Assembly: GCF_003367235.1 (NCBI RefSeq) | Contig: NZ_QRGP01000002.1 | Span: forward strand, 511,501-575,500 | Length of the DNA: 64,000 bases | Reading direction: 5' to 3' | Origin: Sphingorhabdus pulchriflava | GTDB lineage: Bacteria; Pseudomonadota; Alphaproteobacteria; Sphingomonadales; Sphingomonadaceae | Shown: in pieces, positions 36,156 to 45,624 of the stretch | How positions within the stretch are numbered: the first letter of the stretch is position 1 | Layout: the number at the start of each line of letters is the position of its first letter | Program-made: the position numbers and the translations under genes | The notes under the pieces: generated by a model | What the model was told of the DNA's origin: nothing | The model's input: the letters and a program-made list of their open reading frames with translations, nothing else | Databases searched by the model: none

Positions 36156-37579
36156 CCGGCCGTGCCGCCAACGGTCAATGCGCTGACCAAAGTGGTTGGC
36201 TGGCCAACACCGGCAGGCACGCTCTGTCCGCCCTTACCGCACACGCCGATACCTTCGTCGAGCGCCATGTCGTTGCCGATACCAATAATTTTGGTGAGCG
36301 AAGTCGGTCCGTCGCCTATCAGGGTCGCGCCCTTGATCGGGTCGCCCAGCTTGCCGTTCTTGACGCGATAGGCTTCGGTGCAACTGAAAACAAACTTGCC
36401 CGAAACGATATCGACCTGTCCGCCGCCAAAGCTCTTGGCAAAGATTCCGTCTTTGACGCGGCTCAGCAGTTCGGCAGGGTCGTCATTGCCCCCGCGCATA
36501 AAAGTATTGGTCATGCGCGGCATTGGGGCATGGGCATAGCTTTGACGGCGGCCATTGCCGGTGGGCGCAACGCCCATCAGCCGGGCGTTCAACCGGTCCT
36601 GCATATAGCCTTTCAATATGCCGTCTTCGATCAGGATGTTTTCCTGCGTCGGCGTGCCTTCATCGTCGATCGACAGCGAGCCGCGACGATCCGCCATGCT
36701 GCCATCGTCGACGACGGTCACGCCGGGAGCGGCAACACGCTGACCGATCTTGCCAGAGAAAGCGCTAGTTCCCTTGCGGTTGAAATCGCCTTCTAGGCCG
36801 TGGCCCACTGCTTCGTGCAGCAGCACGCCGGGCCAGCCGGGGCCGAGCAGCACGGTCATTTCGCCCGCAGGGGCATCGACCGAGCGGAGGTTGGTCAGTG
36901 ATTGTGCCAGCGCCTCGTCGATCGCATGGTTCCATGCGGCTTCATCGAAAAGGTCATCATAGAGCTTGCGGCCGCCAAAGCCGTAGGTGCCGGTTTCGCG
37001 GCGGCCATTTTCTTCGGTGACAATAGAGACATTCAGACGCACCAGCGGACGAATGTCGGTCGCGACAAAACCATCGGCGCGGACGATTTCAATCACCGAC
37101 CAGCTGCTTGCCAGCGAAACCGAAACCTGCGCGACGCGGGGGTCGCGTGCGCGGGCGGCGGCATCAATCTGCTGGCACAGGGCAACCTTCTTGGCAAAGG
37201 GCACCAGATCGAGCGGGTTGCCATCGGTGTAGAGATGGCGGTTGTTCTTACGCGGTGGAGGAGCAGCTTGTCCTTTGGCCGGGTCGAGCAGTTGCAGCGT
37301 CTCCGCTGCGCGGCGGATTGCGCCTTCGCTTAAGTCGTTGGCGTGGCTGAAACCAGTCATTTCGCCTGAAACACCGCGTAGACCAAAGCCCGAAGCAGTC
37401 GAATAATCGGCCATCTTCAGCCGACCGTCGTCGAATCCGAAACTCTCGCTGGCGCTATATTGCAGATAGAGTTCGCCATCGTCGCAGGCCGTCAACGCTT
37501 CACGCGTGACACGCAATGCGCCGTCGGGGTCCAAAAGGCCGGGTTGGTAGAGGAAGCTGCGCGGGTCTGAAATGCTCAT
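36152..37579 (-). CDS. tldD: Metalloprotease TldD
   Basis: 475 residues from the ATG at 37579. The zinc-binding HEAVGH motif lies in the central part (GVLLHEAVGHGLEGD), with the family segments DGSMADRRGSLSIDDEG and YMQDRLNARLMG. TldD works with TldE/PmbA to cleave unfolded peptides and in some bacteria matures microcins or degrades CcdA. No tldE (pmbA) copy is adjacent in this window. Confidence 0.95.
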   Translation of the reverse strand: MSISDPRSFLYQPGLLDPDGALRVTREALTACDDGELYLQYSASESFGFDDGRLKMADYSTASGFGLRGVSGEMTGFSHANDLSEGAIRRAAETLQLLDPAKGQAAPPPRKNNRHLYTDGNPLDLVPFAKKVALCQQIDAAARARDPRVAQVSVSLASSWSVIEIVRADGFVATDIRPLVRLNVSIVTEENGRRETGTYGFGGRKLYDDLFDEAAWNHAIDEALAQSLTNLRSVDAPAGEMTVLLGPGWPGVLLHEAVGHGLEGDFNRKGTSAFSGKIGQRVAAPGVTVVDDGSMADRRGSLSIDDEGTPTQENILIEDGILKGYMQDRLNARLMGVAPTGNGRRQSYAHAPMPRMTNTFMRGGNDDPAELLSRVKDGIFAKSFGGGQVDIVSGKFVFSCTEAYRVKNGKLGDPIKGATLIGDGPTSLTKIIGIGNDMALDEGIGVCGKGGQSVPAGVGQPTTLVSALTVGGTAG

Positions 37580-37619
37580 GCCACCGATATAAGGACTGTG
37601 GCACGGAACGGAAGGGGCT

Positions 37620-37823
37620 TCAGCCCTTGTTTGGCGTCCCATTATCGGCAGGTCCGCCGACAAGCACATAGCGGCGATCGCAATAGCCACATTCGACCAT
37701 GCCGCTTTCGTCGATTTCCAGCCACACGCGTGGATGGCCAAGCGCGGCAGGAACGCCATCGCCACTACCGTCGCAAGCGATGCGGTGCGTGCGGACAAGG
37801 ATGGTTTCGGGTGCGTCTGTCAT
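37620..37823 (-). CDS. Zinc-finger domain protein (zf-CHCC)
   Basis: 67 residues from the ATG at 37823 (a longer start at 37859 has no support). The CHCC-type zinc site is seen in IACDG, GHPRVWLEI and CGYC, the pattern shared with the mitochondrial complex I subunit NDUFS6. Bacterial forms are small stand-alone proteins, possibly assisting respiratory complex I. It lies 40 bases upstream of tldD on the same strand. Confidence 0.82.
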   Translation of the reverse strand: MTDAPETILVRTHRIACDGSGDGVPAALGHPRVWLEIDESGMVECGYCDRRYVLVGGPADNGTPNKG

Positions 37824-37868
37824 GTCGTCGCCGTTAGCAAAGCACCTGCGCAGCCGCAACGGGACTTT

Positions 37869-38417
37869 TCACTGATAGTTGAGCGTGATCGTCCAGATGC
37901 CGCTATAGGTCCCGGGCGCCTGATTGGCGTTGACCTCCAAAGTTGCCCCGACCGGGAAGCGGAAAGCGCCGGTCGCCGCAGCTATGCGGAAAACCTGGGG
38001 GTTGGTCGAAAGCACCGCGGTCGGCGTACTGCCAATGGTAAAGGTTCGCGCGCGCATCCGGACACCGGGGCCCGTCAGGAAAATCGTGTTGCTACCGAGC
38101 GATACCTGAACGCGCTGGTTGAAGCTGCCCATGCCGGCAAATTCTGCCGCCTGATGGTCGCTGCCGAACAATGTCACCCCGCCAGTGCGTGTGCGCGTGC
38201 CATTGGGGGCGACGGTGACCGTTCCTGCCGTATTGCTGGCAAAGATTTTACCGAAGTGCAGCTCTTCGGTCTGGATGAAACTAAGCGGGGTTACGACGCC
38301 GACCTGAGTCTGGACCTGCTCGGTGGCATTCTGGGCAAAAGCGGGTGAAGCCATGCAGGAAAGCCAGCATGCTACCAAGGCAAGCGGGGCATGGGGGAGC
38401 AGACGGAACGCACTCAT
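37869..38417 (-). CDS. DUF4402 family exported protein
   Basis: 182 residues with a signal peptide (cut near AFAQNA). The DUF4402 beta-sandwich pattern is clear: LHFGKIFASNTAGTVTVAPNG, then TGGVTLFG, AAEFAG, and the last strand YSGIWTITLNYQ. Such proteins are thought to be surface or pilin-like, with a donor-strand type fold. It stands next to a second DUF4402 gene in the same orientation; both share the core GTVTVAPNGTRT. Confidence 0.85.
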   Translation of the reverse strand: MSAFRLLPHAPLALVACWLSCMASPAFAQNATEQVQTQVGVVTPLSFIQTEELHFGKIFASNTAGTVTVAPNGTRTRTGGVTLFGSDHQAAEFAGMGSFNQRVQVSLGSNTIFLTGPGVRMRARTFTIGSTPTAVLSTNPQVFRIAAATGAFRFPVGATLEVNANQAPGTYSGIWTITLNYQ

Positions 38418-38502
38418 GCCAAAGCCATAGCCGAAAGGTTATAACCATATGGTAAACAGCGGCTTATCGGAAAGGGCACGTTGGGCATATGGTCGCTTAC
38501 GC

Positions 38503-39057
38503 TTATTGGTAGTCGAGGGTGAGGAACCAGGTTCCGGTGTAGGTGCCGGGCTGCTGGTTGGCATTTACGGTCAGCGTTGCGCCAACAGAGAGCGCAAAGG
38601 CGCCATTGCTGGTCTGCTGGACCTGATAGTTGCGCGTGATGGTAGATAACGGTGTGCCGGGATTGGTATTGGCGCGAAACAAACTAGCGACCATTGGCGT
38701 TCCAGGACCAGTCAGCAAAACCGTGTTCGACGCAACCCGCATCCGGACGGGTCGGTTAGGTTGGGTCGGCTTCATTCCTGCAAATTCAGCGGGATGGTGG
38801 CTGTTCCCGATCAGTGTCACGCCGCCGGTTGCGGTGCGGGTGCCATTGGGCGCAACGGTTACCGTGCCCGGAAGCAGGCTTGACGAAATGACGCCGAAGT
38901 AAAGATCCCGAACTTTGTAGAAACTTCCCGGCGCGACGACGGCGACTTGCGAGTCCATCGCTTCGGTTTCGGCGCGTGCGGGCATCGATACCGCAGCCAA
39001 TACAGCCGCAGCCAGCGCGAATCGCGCGCATGTATTCCGGATTTTTGCCCCACGCAT
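38503..39057 (-). CDS. DUF4402 family exported protein, tandem paralogue
   Basis: 184 residues from the ATG at 39057; an upstream in-frame ATG at 39099 would put 14 extra residues before the signal peptide. The signal peptide ends ARAETEA. It shares the blocks LYFGVISSSLLPGTVTVAPNG, TGGVTLIG, PAEFAG and YTGTWFLTLDYQ with its neighbour at 37869-38417, but the rest differs, so the duplication is old. No usher or chaperone gene is adjacent. Confidence 0.82.
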   Translation of the reverse strand: MRGAKIRNTCARFALAAAVLAAVSMPARAETEAMDSQVAVVAPGSFYKVRDLYFGVISSSLLPGTVTVAPNGTRTATGGVTLIGNSHHPAEFAGMKPTQPNRPVRMRVASNTVLLTGPGTPMVASLFRANTNPGTPLSTITRNYQVQQTSNGAFALSVGATLTVNANQQPGTYTGTWFLTLDYQ

Positions 39058-39179
39058 TGGGGTGCAATGGCAGGGCAGGGTGCAAGATTGCGTTAGCACT
39101 TATGGTTAATTGTCCTTAACCCTTTGATGCAAAGCCTTGCGTTGCGCGAGTGTCAGGCCTCCGCTATCGATTAACGCCT

Positions 39180-40103
39180 ATGAATGAAGCAGCCATCTCG
39201 ATCCGCGACCTTTCCAAACGTTATGCCACCGGCAAACAGGCGCTCGACGGCGTCAGTTTTGATGTTGAACGCGGTTCAATATTCGGCCTTCTGGGGCCAA
39301 ATGGGGCAGGAAAATCAACAATTATCAATATTTTGGCTGGAATGGTGCAGAAGACCTCGGGTCATGCGAGCATCTGGGGCTTCGATATCGACGTCAACCC
39401 GCGCAATGCCAAGGCGTCGATCGGTATTGTGCCGCAAGAGATCATGTTCGATCCCTTTTTCACGCCCTTTGAAACGCTGGAACTGTTTGCCGGGCTGTAC
39501 GGCGTGCCAAAGGATAAGCGCCATTCGATGGAACTGCTCAAGGCTGTTCGGCTGGAAGACAAGGCCGATGCCTACGCGCGCACGCTGTCTGGAGGGATGA
39601 AGCGGCGGCTGCTGGTGGCCAAGGCGATGGTGCATTCGCCGCCGGTGATCGTGCTTGATGAGCCTACCGCAGGCGTCGATATCGAATTGCGCCAACAGCT
39701 CTGGGAGTATGTGGTTGCACTCAACAAGCAGGGCACCACGGTTGTACTAACCACCCACTATCTCGAAGAAGCCGAGCAATTGTGCGACCGCATTGCGATC
39801 ATCAATCATGGCAAGCTGATCGCAAACAAACCCACCAAGGAGCTGGTCGGAATGGCACGCGAAAAGGCGGTGGTGCTGACGCTTGACCGCGACGTCAGCG
39901 AAGCCCCCAAGCATGAAGCCTTTGAAAAGGCCGAGTTGGTCGCCGATCGGACGGTCGAGATCACCTATAACAAGGATCGGATGAATGCGGGTGAAGTATT
40001 GGCCGCGGTGCAGGGTCTCGGTTTCGGTATTATCGACGTGACCACCAAGGAAGCCGACCTCGAAGACGTGTTCCTCAGCCTGACCAGCGGCAGTGCAGAG
40101 TAA
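39180..40103 (+). CDS. ABC transporter ATP-binding protein (ABC-2 / YadG type)
   Basis: 307 residues. Walker A GPNGAGKST at about residues 41-49, signature LSGGM, Walker B VIVLDEPTAGVD, and the H-loop VVLTTHYLEE. The C-terminal ~70 residues form the domain usual in ABC-2 export ATPases. A partner permease should exist, but neither flanking gene is one. It overlaps nadB by 11 bases, so both share a transcript. Confidence 0.92.
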   Translation: MNEAAISIRDLSKRYATGKQALDGVSFDVERGSIFGLLGPNGAGKSTIINILAGMVQKTSGHASIWGFDIDVNPRNAKASIGIVPQEIMFDPFFTPFETLELFAGLYGVPKDKRHSMELLKAVRLEDKADAYARTLSGGMKRRLLVAKAMVHSPPVIVLDEPTAGVDIELRQQLWEYVVALNKQGTTVVLTTHYLEEAEQLCDRIAIINHGKLIANKPTKELVGMAREKAVVLTLDRDVSEAPKHEAFEKAELVADRTVEITYNKDRMNAGEVLAAVQGLGFGIIDVTTKEADLEDVFLSLTSGSAE

Positions 40104-41700
40104 TCCGTTGGAAACCGACATCCTCATCATCGGCTCCGGCGCGGCAGGGCTGACAGCGGCGCTGCAGCTGGCGCAGAAGTACAAAGTCACTGTGCTGGCC
40201 AAAGGTGCGCTGTCCGATGGTGCCACGGCATGGGCCCAGGGCGGGATTGCGGCGGTGCTTGAGCCCGGCGACACGTTTGAGAGCCATATCGAAGACACGA
40301 TGGTCGCCGGCGCGGGGTTGAACAACCGCGCGACCGTCGAATTTGTCATCGAGCATGCCCCTCAGGCAATCGACAGGCTGGCGAAGCTTGGTGTGCCCTT
40401 CAACCTCGGCGGGCCGACCAACGAATTTGGCGAGCAATGGCATCTGACGCGCGAAGGCGGGCATAGCCATCGCCGCATCGTCCATGTCAACGACGCGACC
40501 GGCTGGGCGGTGCAGCAAGCGCTGGAATCGGCGGCACGCGAAAATCCGAATATCACCCTGGTGCCTGACATGGTGGCAATCGACCTGATCGTTGGCCGCC
40601 ATCAGGAACGTTTTTCAACCAGCGGGCGGGTGCATGGCATTTATGCACTCAACCGCAAAACCGGGAAGGTAGAGGCGTTCACCGCGCGCGCCACCATCCT
40701 TGCGACTGGCGGGGCGGGACGCACCTATCTCTATTCGACCGCACCGCGAGGGGCGACAGGCGATGGCATCGCAATGGCGTGGCGGGCAGGCTGCCGTGTG
40801 TCGAACATGGAAATGATGCAGTTCCACCCGACCTGCCTCTACAATCTGGAGGTCAAGAATTTCCTGATTACCGAGGCTGTACGCGGGGAGGGCGGTATCC
40901 TCAAAAATCCCAAGACCGGGCACCGTTACATGCCCGATTATGACGCGCGGGCAGAGTTAGCTCCGCGCGACATCGTGGCGCGTGCCAATGACGGGGAAAT
41001 CAAGCGCGACGGCCTCGATTATGTCCATCTCGATATCAGCCACAAGGATCCGGAGTTCGTCCGCAAGCATTTCCCCAACATCTATGAAAAGCTGATGGGG
41101 CTGGGCATTGATATCACCAAGGAGCCAATCCCGGTTGTCCCTGCGCAGCATTATACCTGTGGCGGTGTGCTGGTCGATCTGGACGGGCGCACCGACGCGC
41201 CGGGGCTGTATGCGGCAGGCGAAGTGACCCAGTCTGGGCTGCACGGCGCAAACCGGCTTGCCTCGAACAGCCTGCTCGAATGTTTTGTGTTCGGCGATGC
41301 CTGCGCCGCGCATATCGACGCGCATTGGGATGAATTGCCGCCACCGCCCGCCATTCGTCCTTGGGATGAAAGCCGCGTGACCGACAGCGATGAGGAAGTC
41401 GTGATCGCGCAATGCTGGCGCGAAATCCGCCAGTTCATGTGGAATTTCGTTGGCATCGTCCGCACCACAAAGCGGTTGGAGCGCGCCAAGCACCGCATCG
41501 ACCTGCTGCGCCAAGAGGTCGAGGATTATTACAGCCACTTCCGCGTAACGCCCGACCTGATCGAGCTGCGCAATCTGGTCGAAGTGGCTGATCTCATCAT
41601 CCGCTCGGCGCTATCCCGCAAGGAAAGCCGCGGGCTGCATTATACGCTGGATTATCCGAAGCTGTTGCCAGAAGCGCGGGATACGGTGCTGGTGCCCTAA
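40093..41700 (+). CDS. nadB: L-aspartate oxidase
   Basis: 535 residues from a GTG at 40093; a TTG at 40108 is an alternative. FAD-binding GSGAAGLTAAL is close to the N-terminus. The flavoprotein segments GGIAAVLEPGDTFESH, HRRIVHVNDATGWA, MEMMQFHPTCLYN and HGANRLASNSLLE follow, then a helical C-terminal domain. It oxidises L-aspartate to iminoaspartate, the first step of NAD synthesis. nadA and nadC, often beside it, are not in this window. Confidence 0.95.
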   Translation: MQSNPLETDILIIGSGAAGLTAALQLAQKYKVTVLAKGALSDGATAWAQGGIAAVLEPGDTFESHIEDTMVAGAGLNNRATVEFVIEHAPQAIDRLAKLGVPFNLGGPTNEFGEQWHLTREGGHSHRRIVHVNDATGWAVQQALESAARENPNITLVPDMVAIDLIVGRHQERFSTSGRVHGIYALNRKTGKVEAFTARATILATGGAGRTYLYSTAPRGATGDGIAMAWRAGCRVSNMEMMQFHPTCLYNLEVKNFLITEAVRGEGGILKNPKTGHRYMPDYDARAELAPRDIVARANDGEIKRDGLDYVHLDISHKDPEFVRKHFPNIYEKLMGLGIDITKEPIPVVPAQHYTCGGVLVDLDGRTDAPGLYAAGEVTQSGLHGANRLASNSLLECFVFGDACAAHIDAHWDELPPPPAIRPWDESRVTDSDEEVVIAQCWREIRQFMWNFVGIVRTTKRLERAKHRIDLLRQEVEDYYSHFRVTPDLIELRNLVEVADLIIRSALSRKESRGLHYTLDYPKLLPEARDTVLVP

Positions 41701-42602
41701 GCCTTTTTGCGCGCTGCCCACAGATGGTGCACGCCCACAATGATGGCACCAATCGCCAGCCCCGCGACACCGGATAGCCCTGCGTCAACAATCCACGCCA
41801 GCGCGCCTTCGTGCAGGCCGAACCATTCGGCGGGGTGCAGGCCAAAGCCGTGGACGATAATTTGTCCACCGACCCACAGCATCGCCGCGGTACCTACCAC
41901 CGAAAGGAAGGTCATCAATTTGGGCATGCCTTTTACCAGTCCGCGGCCCAGCGCCTGTGTCGCGCCATTTTCGCGCTGCGCCATGTGCAGGCCGATATCG
42001 TCCATTTTCACGATGAAACCAACGACGCCATAAACAGCAATTGTGATTACAACCGCGACCAGTGCCAGCACGGCGGCCTCCAGCCAGATTGAGGTTTCAG
42101 CGAGGCCTTTCACTTCGTTCAAGGCAATCGCCATAATTTCGGCAGACAGGATGAAGTCGGTGCGCACTGCGCCCTTCACCATATTCTCTTCATGGGTCTT
42201 GCTGCAGACTTCGGCAAATTCGTCGGCCAGCGTCTCTTCCTCATGCGGCATCAGTTTTTCGAGGACTTTTTCCGCCCCTTCGAAGCAAAGGAACGCGCCA
42301 CCAAGCATTAGCAGCGGGGTTATCGCCCATGGCAGGAAGAAGCTGAGCAACAACGCCACCGGCAGGATGATGATAATCTTGTTGAACAGCGATCCCTTGG
42401 CGATGCGCCAGATGATCGGCAGTTCGCGGTCGGGGGTGAAGCCGGTAACATATTGCGGGGTAACGGCGGTATCATCGATAACGACGCCAGCAGCCTTGCT
42501 GCCTGCTTTGCCGGCTGCGGCTGCAACATCATCAACCGATGCGGCAGCGACTTTGGCAATGGTGGCGATATCGTCGAGAAGCGCGGCGAGACCGGATGGC
42601 AT
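41697..42602 (-). CDS. DUF808 family membrane protein (YedI-like)
   Basis: 301 residues. Typical DUF808 start (LAALLDDIATIAKVAAASVDDVAAAAGKAGSKAAGVVIDDTAVTP region) then about six membrane helices, including LLMLGGAFLCFEGAEKV and a conserved motif DFILSAEIMAIAL. The function is unknown; it is a conserved inner-membrane protein. Its stop overlaps the nadB stop by 4 bases on the opposite strand. Confidence 0.9.
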   Translation of the reverse strand: MPSGLAALLDDIATIAKVAAASVDDVAAAAGKAGSKAAGVVIDDTAVTPQYVTGFTPDRELPIIWRIAKGSLFNKIIIILPVALLLSFFLPWAITPLLMLGGAFLCFEGAEKVLEKLMPHEEETLADEFAEVCSKTHEENMVKGAVRTDFILSAEIMAIALNEVKGLAETSIWLEAAVLALVAVVITIAVYGVVGFIVKMDDIGLHMAQRENGATQALGRGLVKGMPKLMTFLSVVGTAAMLWVGGQIIVHGFGLHPAEWFGLHEGALAWIVDAGLSGVAGLAIGAIIVGVHHLWAARKKA

Positions 42603-42638
42603 GGAATTCCCCTGTCAAAGATTTTGCTTGAAATAAAA

Positions 42639-42721
42639 CCGTAGCCCTGAGCCTGTCGAAGGGCGCTTCGCAGCCGTGGCGCTACGCTTACAGCCGCCCT
42701 TCGACAGGCTCAGGGCTACGG
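42639..42721. repeat. REPIN-like long palindrome
   Basis: Two perfect 27-bp inverted arms (42639-42665 and 42695-42721) around a 29-base spacer. The arm core is CCCTGAGCCTGTCGAAGGG, a sequence repeated across many sphingomonad and xanthomonad genomes. It lies between the DUF808 and M20 genes, both on the - strand. REP pairs are moved by RAYT transposases; none is in this window. Confidence 0.85.
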
Positions 42722-42737
42722 TGCTAAATGAAATTGG

Positions 42738-43943
42738 TCAGGAATCAAAGCCTTCAGCCAAGAAGCGTTCGGCAATTGCAGCATGAAGAGCCGCGCCTTT
42801 CGCCATCACGCTTTCATCGAGCACCATGCGGTTCGAATGTAGTCCGCAGCATTGCCGCCAATCATCGCCTTCATGACTGGCGCCTAAGAAGAACATGGCA
42901 CCGGGAACCTTCTCAAGCACATAGGCGAAATCCTCAGCCCCCATGATCGGGGCGTCGAGCGTCATCCAGCTTTCGGCACCGAAGGTGGATTCAACCACCT
43001 CTTGCCCGAAACGAACCGCGCGGTCGTCGCATAGCGTGACTGGAAAGCCTTGCTCGATATGCACTTGCGCCTCGCATCCGTGCGCGGCAGCAATGCCGGG
43101 GGCGAGGCGCTGCAATTCTTCTGCCACCATCGCGCGGCGGCGTGGGCTGAGTGTCCGGATTGTACCGAGCAGGTTGGCGGTTTCGGGAATGATGTTGTTG
43201 GTCGTCCCCGCTTCTATCTTGGCAATGGTAATGACTGCGGGGTCAAACACCGAAACCTTGCGCGTCACCATCGTCTGGATCGCAGAGACGATTTCGCAGG
43301 CGACCGGAATGGGGTCAACCGCGTCGTGCGGCATAGAGGCATGGCCCCCCTTGCCGGTAATCTTGATCGACAGGACGTCGGATGAGGCGAGCAGCGGCCC
43401 GGCACGTCCGGTGAAAATCCCGTGCGGTGCATTGGGCATGATGTGGAGGGCAAAGGCCGCATCGGGCAGCGGGTCGAGCAAGCCGTCGTCGAGCATGAAG
43501 CGGGCGCCATGATGGCCCTCTTCGCCCGGCTGGAACATGAAATAGACAGTGCCGGTCAGTTGCTCTTTGCGTGCGCACAGCATTTTTGCCGCACCCACCA
43601 GCATGGCGACGTGTGTGTCATGTCCGCAGGCGTGCATCGCGCCGGTAGTTTCGGATGCAAAGTCGAGGCCTGTATCCTCGTGCAACGGAAGCGCATCCAT
43701 ATCGCCACGCAGTAACACGGTGCGGCCATTTGAAGGGCCGCGTAAAATGGCGAGCAAGCCTGTTGTCGAAGGCCCTTCACGAAACTCAAGCGGAAGCCCG
43801 GCGAGTGCGGCTTTTATCTTCGCCAGCGTTTTGGGGTTCTGCAGGCCAAGCTCGGGCTCGCGATGGATCGCACGGCGGAGTTCGACCAGATCGGGAAGGA
43901 GGTTTTCGGCGTCTTCACGCCAAGGGGTGTCGGTCAGCGTCAT
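42738..43943 (-). CDS. M20 family amidohydrolase (hippurate hydrolase / N-acyl-amino-acid deacylase type)
   Basis: 401 residues. Metal-site motifs are ACGHDTH, GEEGHHG and a C-terminal MGAEDFAY. A dimerisation domain sits at about 185-300. Such enzymes cleave N-acyl amino acids or amino-acid conjugates; the substrate is undecided. There is no signal peptide. It follows degP on the same strand with a 42-base gap. Confidence 0.9.
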   Translation of the reverse strand: MTLTDTPWREDAENLLPDLVELRRAIHREPELGLQNPKTLAKIKAALAGLPLEFREGPSTTGLLAILRGPSNGRTVLLRGDMDALPLHEDTGLDFASETTGAMHACGHDTHVAMLVGAAKMLCARKEQLTGTVYFMFQPGEEGHHGARFMLDDGLLDPLPDAAFALHIMPNAPHGIFTGRAGPLLASSDVLSIKITGKGGHASMPHDAVDPIPVACEIVSAIQTMVTRKVSVFDPAVITIAKIEAGTTNNIIPETANLLGTIRTLSPRRRAMVAEELQRLAPGIAAAHGCEAQVHIEQGFPVTLCDDRAVRFGQEVVESTFGAESWMTLDAPIMGAEDFAYVLEKVPGAMFFLGASHEGDDWRQCCGLHSNRMVLDESVMAKGAALHAAIAERFLAEGFDS

Positions 43944-43985
43944 GTGACGCTCACTAACACCCCTTTGGATCAGTTGGTAGCGGGA

Positions 43986-45485
43986 TCAGTCGTCCAGCCG
44001 TACCGTTGCATATTGTGTCGGCGCGCCGCGGCGCTTGACGCCGAGCAGCACGGCGCTGCGACCGGCCTTTTTGGCTTCGCTGACTGCAGCGGCAAATTGC
44101 GCGGTGGTGGTCACAGCCTTATAATTGACCGAGACGATTACGTCGCCGCGCCGGATCCCGGCCTGCGCCGCCGAGCCTGCGCCCGGAATGTCGACGACGA
44201 CACCCTTGATATCGGTCCCCATGCCCAACTGGCGGGCGATTTCGGGGTCGAGCGGAATGACACTAACGCCCAGCGCGTCACGGATGGCCTTGGTATCGGC
44301 ATCATCGCCCTTCTGGTCGAAATCCTTGTTTTCGTCCGGATCGAAATTGCTTTGCGCCAGTTTCTCTTCGGTCGGGCGTGTGCCAACGGTTGCGGTAATC
44401 CGCATCGGCTTGCCCTCGCGCAGGATATCGAGCGGGATTTTGGTGCCCGGCTTGATGTTGGCGACAATGTAGGACAGCGTATCGTCGGGGGTCACGTCAC
44501 GGCCATTGACCTTTAGAACAATGTCGCCCTCTTTCAGGCCGGCCTTGTCGGCGGCTTCATCCTTGACGATGCGGGTGACGAACTCACCCTTGTTCTTGTC
44601 GATGCCCAGGGCATCGGCCATGTCGGCACCCACAGGCTGGATCCCAATGCCCAGATATCCACGCTCGGGACGCACGCCCTTGCGCAGCGAATCGATGACG
44701 GGGATGGCTTCTTCGGCGGGGATGGCAAAACCGACACCGATATTTGCGCCGACCGGCGAAATCAGGCGGTTGTTGATGCCGATGACCTTGCCGTCGAGGT
44801 TGAACAGCGGGCCACCCGAATTGCCGGGGTTAATCGCGGTGTCGGTCTGGATGAAGCGGTCATAGGCACCGCCTGCGCCAATGTTGCGCTGCAGGGCCGA
44901 AATGATACCGGCGGTGACCGTGCTGCCAAGGCCAAGCGGGTTGCCAATGGCAATCACCCAGTCACCAACGCGATTGCTTTCCGATGTCTGCATTTCGACG
45001 AAGGGCACACCGGTCACCTTGACCTTGAGCAAGGCAAGGTCCGATGTCGCGTCGCGACCAATGATTTCGGCTTTGAACTCGCGCCCGTCGAACAGGGTTA
45101 CGCTGACTTCGTCAACCGCATCGCCCTTCGGACCACCTGCAATCACATGGTTGTTGGTGACGATCAGGCCGTCGGCGCTGATGAAAAAGCCCGAACCGCC
45201 GCTCTGCTGTTCCTGCGTGACTGGGCGGCGTTCGCCAGTGAAGGGGTTGAAGCTGGTCGCAACCTGAACCTTCTGCTTGGTCGCGATATTGACCACGGCG
45301 GGCTGCAGCTGGGCTGCCAGATCAGCAAAGCTGTTCGGCGCACCGCGCGGGGCAAGGCCCGATTGTGCAATCGTAACGGGACCCGGAGCGGGAACCGGCC
45401 CTGCGTTTCCGGTCGAAAGCGCAAAGGCGCTACCCGAAAGCAGAAGCAGAGCAGTAACTCCATAAGCATAACGCACGATAGTCAT
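43986..45485 (-). CDS. degP: Periplasmic serine protease, DegP/HtrA (MucD) family
   Basis: 499 residues with a signal peptide. The catalytic triad shows as TNNHVIAGG (His), DLALLKV (Asp) and GNSGGPLFN (Ser), followed by two PDZ domains (about 285-370 and 395-495). An acidic insertion (NFDPDENKDFDQKGDDAD) lies between them. It degrades misfolded envelope proteins. It is downstream of hflKC on the same strand, a common alphaproteobacterial arrangement linking two quality-control systems. Confidence 0.95.
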   Translation of the reverse strand: MTIVRYAYGVTALLLLSGSAFALSTGNAGPVPAPGPVTIAQSGLAPRGAPNSFADLAAQLQPAVVNIATKQKVQVATSFNPFTGERRPVTQEQQSGGSGFFISADGLIVTNNHVIAGGPKGDAVDEVSVTLFDGREFKAEIIGRDATSDLALLKVKVTGVPFVEMQTSESNRVGDWVIAIGNPLGLGSTVTAGIISALQRNIGAGGAYDRFIQTDTAINPGNSGGPLFNLDGKVIGINNRLISPVGANIGVGFAIPAEEAIPVIDSLRKGVRPERGYLGIGIQPVGADMADALGIDKNKGEFVTRIVKDEAADKAGLKEGDIVLKVNGRDVTPDDTLSYIVANIKPGTKIPLDILREGKPMRITATVGTRPTEEKLAQSNFDPDENKDFDQKGDDADTKAIRDALGVSVIPLDPEIARQLGMGTDIKGVVVDIPGAGSAAQAGIRRGDVIVSVNYKAVTTTAQFAAAVSEAKKAGRSAVLLGVKRRGAPTQYATVRLDD

Positions 45486-45624
45486 TCCTCTTCATTCATT
45501 GCCGGACTTTTCCGGACTAAACCCGGTCGTCCTTGCGATATGTTAATGAACGCCAATTGAACAATTGTCGTCCGCTGGTTTGGGTCATGCAAACGGCAAA
45601 CCAGCTTCGACGAACGTCACTTAA

